IMG/VR virus record: IMGVR_UViG_3300044644_000616
Location: 1-22,000 of that record
Strand: one strand, 5' to 3'
From: a virus
DNA length: 22,000 nt
The notes beneath the pieces are model-generated. The model searched no databases. It worked only from the letters and a program-made list of their open reading frames with translations, and was not told the origin of the DNA. This document shows, one piece after another, positions 19,853 through 22,000 of this stretch (position 1 is the first letter of the stretch; each line of letters begins with the position of its first letter). The translations under genes and the position numbers were made by a program.

Positions 19853-20042
19853 TTGTTACCTTCTTTTTACAATCTTGGTTTCTTCCAAAAACTTCATCGA
19901 TGGTATTATCACTATATCCATCAAGTTTTAATGCTAATTCAAGTGCTTCTCTAATAGCATAAGGATAATTACAAGACTTTGTGTCAATTGTTACAATTGC
20001 AGTTTGTCTTTCTTCGTTAGTTCTGTTAATAGTTATTATCAT
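19845..20042 (-). CDS. Hypothetical protein, 65 aa
   Basis: It begins M-I-I-T-I-N-R-T-N-E-E-R-Q-T-A-I-V-T-I-D, an apparent beta hairpin, followed by a helix (A-I-R-E-A-L-E-L-A-L-K-L-D-G-Y) and a basic tail (C-K-K-K-V-T-N-E). No family recognised. It has a strong Shine-Dalgarno leader shared with the 111-aa gene. Confidence 0.65.
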   Translation of the reverse strand: MIITINRTNEERQTAIVTIDTKSCNYPYAIREALELALKLDGYSDNTIDEVFGRNQDCKKKVTNE

Positions 20043-20060
20043 TTGTTACCTCCGTATGTT
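20040..20060 (-). promoter_or_regulatory. Strong ribosome-binding leader, repeat copy 2
   Basis: The same 21 bases as 19616-19636, before the 65-aa gene. A 14-base part recurs before the 66-aa gene at 20837. Confidence 0.7.
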
Positions 20061-20286
20061 AAATTACTAAATTTACTTGGGCTATTCCTGAATCGTTTGA
20101 AATGAATATTTTAATACCCATAAATGTTTCAACTTTTACAATACCTTCATAGTCTTTAATAACAGACCTTATTATGAAGTCTTTTGTTGATTCATTCATT
20201 AAAATACCAATCGGCTTTTTATTATTTCGTGATTCGTATTCCTCTATTTTAAATACAGTATCAGCCATTAATTCATCATATGTCAT
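20059..20286 (-). CDS. Hypothetical protein, 75 aa
   Basis: An acidic helical N-terminus (M-T-Y-D-E-L-M-A-D-T-V-F-K-I-E-E) and a beta-rich C-terminal half (I-G-I-L-M-N, V-K-V-E-T-F-M-G-I-K-I-F-I-S). The end with V-E-T-F-M-G-I-K-I-F recalls short capsid- or ligand-binding beta hairpins, but no family can be assigned. The start overlaps the 119-aa gene's stop and uses the GGAGGTGAG in its end. Confidence 0.65.
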   Translation of the reverse strand: MTYDELMADTVFKIEEYESRNNKKPIGILMNESTKDFIIRSVIKDYEGIVKVETFMGIKIFISNDSGIAQVNLVI

Positions 20287-20642
20287 TGCTCACCTCCTCT
20301 AAAGGTTTCGTTATAGTATTGTTCACCAGTTAGTGGTAATGTACTTTCAGGATAATCAATTCCATGAACTGTTCCTTTGTTGTATGCAGTTTCAATTCTT
20401 TCTTTCTCCGTTTCTAAATACATATCCCAATTTACATTCATTCCTCTTGATTTGCATTCAATGTCCAAGGCTTGAATAATTAGTTGTACTGCCGTTTGTT
20501 CTTTATTATCTGTCATCTCAATAGGTTCTGCCAAAGTTCTTTTTCTATTTTGACATCCGTTTTCATCACAATAATTCATTGTACATTTTTGTTCTGGGGT
20601 TTCACAAAACCCGTGTGGTGTTTGTTCTTTATTGTTTGTCAT
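20283..20642 (-). CDS. Cassette-family protein with two N-blocks and Cys cluster, 119 aa
   Basis: Residues 1-8 (M-T-N-N-K-E-Q-T) and again 43-51 (M-T-D-N-K-E-Q-T-A) are N-blocks, so the gene looks like two cassettes fused in frame. Between them are Cys13, Cys19, Cys25 and Cys30 (F-C-E-T-P-E-Q-K-C ... Y-C-D-E-N-G-C), a possible zinc site. The second part ends with G-E-Q-Y-Y-N-E-T-F-R-G-G-E-Q. Translation could also begin at the second Met (20516), giving a 77-aa typical member. Function unknown. Confidence 0.7.
   Translation of the reverse strand: MTNNKEQTPHGFCETPEQKCTMNYCDENGCQNRKRTLAEPIEMTDNKEQTAVQLIIQALDIECKSRGMNVNWDMYLETEKERIETAYNKGTVHGIDYPESTLPLTGEQYYNETFRGGEQ
20284..20308 (-). repeat. 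Shine-Dalgarno-encoding junction repeat, diverged copy 4
   Basis: A copy of the 25-base junction with three changed bases (encoding T-F-R-G-G-E-Q). The GGAGGTGAG and overlapping ATG are kept intact. Confidence 0.7.
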
Positions 20643-20839
20643 TGCTCACCTCCTCCGTAGGTTTGTTCATAAATCGTTTTGAATAAAATTTGTTCAGACC
20701 GAAAAAAGACACCAAACCTATTTCCAAAATAGACATTCCCTTTGTATATAAAATAACCATCTCTATTTTTTAAGTCAATTTCTTCTGTCCAAATGTTAAA
20801 TCTCTTGGCTTTGAATCTTGCTTTAATGTTTTCAATCAT
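20639..20839 (-). CDS. Hypothetical protein with cassette C-tail, 66 aa
   Basis: The body (M-I-E-N-I-K-A-R-F-K-A-K-R-F ... G-Y-F-I-Y-K-G-N-V-Y-F-G-N-R-F) is basic and beta-rich, unlike other members and without the N-block. Only the end, Y-E-Q-T-Y-G-G-G-E-Q, is shared. Its ribosome site GGAGGTAACAA lies in the end of the 93-aa gene. Confidence 0.65.
   Translation of the reverse strand: MIENIKARFKAKRFNIWTEEIDLKNRDGYFIYKGNVYFGNRFGVFFRSEQILFKTIYEQTYGGGEQ
20640..20664 (-). repeat. Shine-Dalgarno-encoding junction repeat, copy 5
   Basis: Identical over 25 bases to 2400-2424 and 2931-2955, joining the 66-aa and 119-aa genes. Confidence 0.8.
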
Positions 20840-21117
20840 TTGTTACCTCCTTGTATTTTATTACGCATCCAAGTTGCACCACCTAAATAAGATACATCGT
20901 AAGGGTCAAATTCATCAAACTCCATACCATCCAACTCCATCATTTTTTTTATCTCCTCATCACTTGGTAGTTGCATAGACCTTTGTTGCTTCTCCATTTC
21001 TTTTGCTTGTTTCCAATCTTCAACGGTTAATTCTTGATTATATGCAATTTCCCACAACCACTCCACTGCCGTTTGTTGTTTATTGTTTGTCATAGTTTTT
21101 TCATTTGTCTGTTTCAT
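20836..21117 (-). CDS. Cassette-family small protein, 93 aa (N-block, altered C-tail)
   Basis: The conserved N-block M-T-N-N-K-Q-Q-T-A-V-E-W-L begins at residue 9; a start there (21093) is possible and matches other members, but the longer frame begins M-K-Q-T-N-E-K-T, similar to the 72-aa neighbour's M-K-Q-T-S-K. The middle has the shared W-K-Q-A-K-E-M-E-K-Q-Q. The end is I-Q-G-G-N-K, whose codons supply the next gene's GGAGGTAAC. It overlaps the 51-aa gene by up to 17 nt. Confidence 0.7.
   Translation of the reverse strand: MKQTNEKTMTNNKQQTAVEWLWEIAYNQELTVEDWKQAKEMEKQQRSMQLPSDEEIKKMMELDGMEFDEFDPYDVSYLGGATWMRNKIQGGNK
21054..21093 (-). repeat. 40-base direct repeat, copy B (N-block)
   Basis: Identical to 2578-2617 over all 40 bases; encodes M-T-N-N-K-Q-Q-T-A-V-E-W-L. 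Confidence 0.85.
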
Positions 21118-21256
21118 TGTACATCTTGATGGCTATTTCAAATGCCTCTTGTCTTGCCTTAAAATATTCAATACTTTCAAAACGATATTTACTATTAATC
21201 ATTTGAAATTCATTGAATAACCACTCAACTGCCGTTTGTTGTTTATTGTTTGTCAT
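21101..21256 (-). CDS. Cassette-family small protein, 51 aa
   Basis: Starts with the full N-block M-T-N-N-K-Q-Q-T-A-V-E-W-L, has a unique helical middle (F-E-S-I-E-Y-F-K-A-R-Q-E-A-F-E) and ends M-Y-N-E-T-D-K, a shortened relative of Y-Y-N-E-T-Y that lacks the ribosome-site-encoding tail. It is short, but the conserved N-block, overlapping start (14 nt inside the 72-aa gene) and shared ending make it a convincing gene. Confidence 0.7.
   Translation of the reverse strand: MTNNKQQTAVEWLFNEFQMINSKYRFESIEYFKARQEAFEIAIKMYNETDK
21217..21256 (-). repeat. 40-base direct repeat, copy C (two mismatches)
   Basis: Third copy of the N-block repeat, 38 of 40 bases as at 2578-2617. Confidence 0.75.
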
Positions 21257-21461
21257 TGCTTGTGTCTTTAACCCAATAAAAATCTAATAAGGTTCTCATA
21301 AAGAATCTCTTAACAAAGTTAGGCTTACTATGTGTAGCAAATGCAATAGTATTTACCATAATCTTACTGGATAAGCAATACCATCCTACTATTTTTTTTG
21401 GTTTTGGTTGAGCGATAGTTGTTCCTATGTCTTCTAACCACTCTTTGCTAGTTTGTTTCAT
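21243..21461 (-). CDS. Hypothetical protein, 72 aa
   Basis: Starts M-K-Q-T-S-K-E-W-L-E-D, a distant version of the cassette N-block (Q-T-x-x-E-W-L). The middle has P-K-P-K-K-I-V-G-W-Y-C-L and K-P-N-F-V-K-R-F-F-M-R-T. The end S-N-D-K-Q is the out-of-frame reading of the next gene's start. No known domain. Confidence 0.65.
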   Translation of the reverse strand: MKQTSKEWLEDIGTTIAQPKPKKIVGWYCLSSKIMVNTIAFATHSKPNFVKRFFMRTLLDFYWVKDTSNDKQ

Positions 21462-21476
21462 CTTTTTAGTTGTTTA

Positions 21477-22000
21477 TTAATCTCTAAGTTTATTATTAGC
21501 TTGTTTAACAAGAGAATCTAATTGCTTATCTCTATTTTCTTTTTCAGCTTTTAGTTTCTCTAATTGTTTATGTAATCTATCCACACTACCCCAGATAATA
21601 CCTGCATTAGGATCTATTGCTAGAATTTTAGCTACTAACTCTTCTTGTGCACCTCTAGAGTAAAACCCGCTTTCTATATCATCAGCTAAGTTTTGTAAGT
21701 GCTTAGGTCCATGAATAGATATACGTAGATCATAATCATGCCACTTAGTCTTCCAATCTACAAAAGCAAGACCTTTAGTTAGTTTACGTAGTAAGTTATG
21801 CAAAGTCCAGTTACGGACTCTTACAATAGATCTATCACTACCAAATACGTGAAGAAAGCGTAAAAACCATCTTGGGCAGAATTTAGGCTTAGCGTCATGA
21901 TCCATAGCAAGTACTAAAGGGTATAAAGCATTAAAGCAGTCACCATCTTCATTCCATAGATGTGTTCCTAAGTAACCATATTTCTCAAATCCTTTAGGAA
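21477..22000 (-). CDS. Paralogue of the 216-aa protein at 4165-4815 (5' end beyond window)
   Basis: The frame stays open to the window edge; residues before the internal Met at 21905 continue the match (F-E-K-Y-G-Y-L-G-T ... D-C-F-N-A-L-Y-P-L-V-L-A), so the true start is outside. The core C-P-R-W-F-L-R-F-L-H-V-F-G-S-D-R-S-I-V-R-V is nearly identical to the left copy. DNA identity reaches 38 bases without a mismatch (21856-21893 with 4514-4551). The C-terminal tail is diverged, Lys/Glu-rich and coiled-coil-like. It directly precedes the right array of small genes, as the left copy precedes the left array. Function unknown. Confidence 0.8.
   Translation of the reverse strand, partial: PKGFEKYGYLGTHLWNEDGDCFNALYPLVLAMDHDAKPKFCPRWFLRFLHVFGSDRSIVRVRNWTLHNLLRKLTKGLAFVDWKTKWHDYDLRISIHGPKHLQNLADDIESGFYSRGAQEELVAKILAIDPNAGIIWGSVDRLHKQLEKLKAEKENRDKQLDSLVKQANNKLRD

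Noticed and set aside
19281-21256. Repeated short sequences as a possible CRISPR array
   Set aside because: The repeats are irregularly spaced and lie within overlapping coding genes at their starts and ends; there are no spacer-like units or cas genes.
1-22000. tRNA genes or other structured RNAs
   Set aside because: I saw no cloverleaf-like sequence in the short intergenic gaps; almost the whole window is coding.

Overview
The window looks like part of a large tailed-phage (Caudoviricetes-type) genome infecting a Bacteroidota host, probably an aquatic flavobacterium-like organism. Phage hallmarks are a peptidoglycan-binding/GH19 endolysin, a recognisable holin plus other holin-like membrane proteins, a DnaB-type replicative helicase, a class II ribonucleotide reductase, an HNH homing endonuclease and long runs of small, overlapping genes. 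Every credible gene is on the minus strand. No capsid, portal, terminase or tail gene is visible. The Bacteroidota host is inferred from a type IX secretion (T9SS) C-terminal sorting domain, from four signal peptides followed by Gln at the predicted +1 position, and from promoters of the Bacteroidota -33/-7 type.

Read in the direction of transcription (right to left): (1) 22000-19283 is an array of small genes headed by a truncated gene with a close paralogue at 4165-4815. Several members share an N-terminal block (M-T-N-N-K-Q-Q-T-A-V-E-W-L) and/or a C-terminal block (E-Q-Y-Y-N-E-T-Y-G-G-G-E-Q). (2) 19193-15132 carries an HNH endonuclease, a replicative helicase and an adenosylcobalamin-dependent ribonucleotide reductase (nrdJ). 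(3) 15070-8316 is a compact block of exported proteins: a HExxH metallopeptidase-like protein, a 630-aa cohesin/dockerin-like protein with a T9SS sorting domain, two small membrane proteins, a CsgG-like lipoprotein, a Gly/Ser-rich protein with a possible outer-membrane barrel, a dockerin-bearing adhesin-like protein and a small secreted protein. (4) 8291-5333 is the lysis region: a two-helix holin-like protein, the GH19 endolysin, an unknown protein with a GIY-YIG-like outline, a holin, and a four-helix coiled-coil membrane protein. (5) 5275-1 is a second array of small genes, containing the second copy of the 216-aa paralogue and the same cassette-like proteins. It ends in an SGNH-hydrolase-like gene cut by the window edge.

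Three observations stand out. First, the shared C-terminal peptide of the small-gene family is the translation of the next gene's Shine-Dalgarno sequence (GGAGGTGAG) and overlapping start codon. The shared gene starts likewise dictate the C-termini of upstream genes, so the joints behave as conserved, exchangeable connectors. Second, a precise promoter motif, TTG-N16-TTCG-TATMTTA, occurs upstream of small-gene operons (four exact sites) and the helicase (one site lacking the TTG), and I did not find it in the lysis/export half. Third, the phage carries a whole block of proteins addressed to the host envelope, including a T9SS substrate and a CsgG-like pore subunit, which suggests remodelling or decoration of the infected cell surface.
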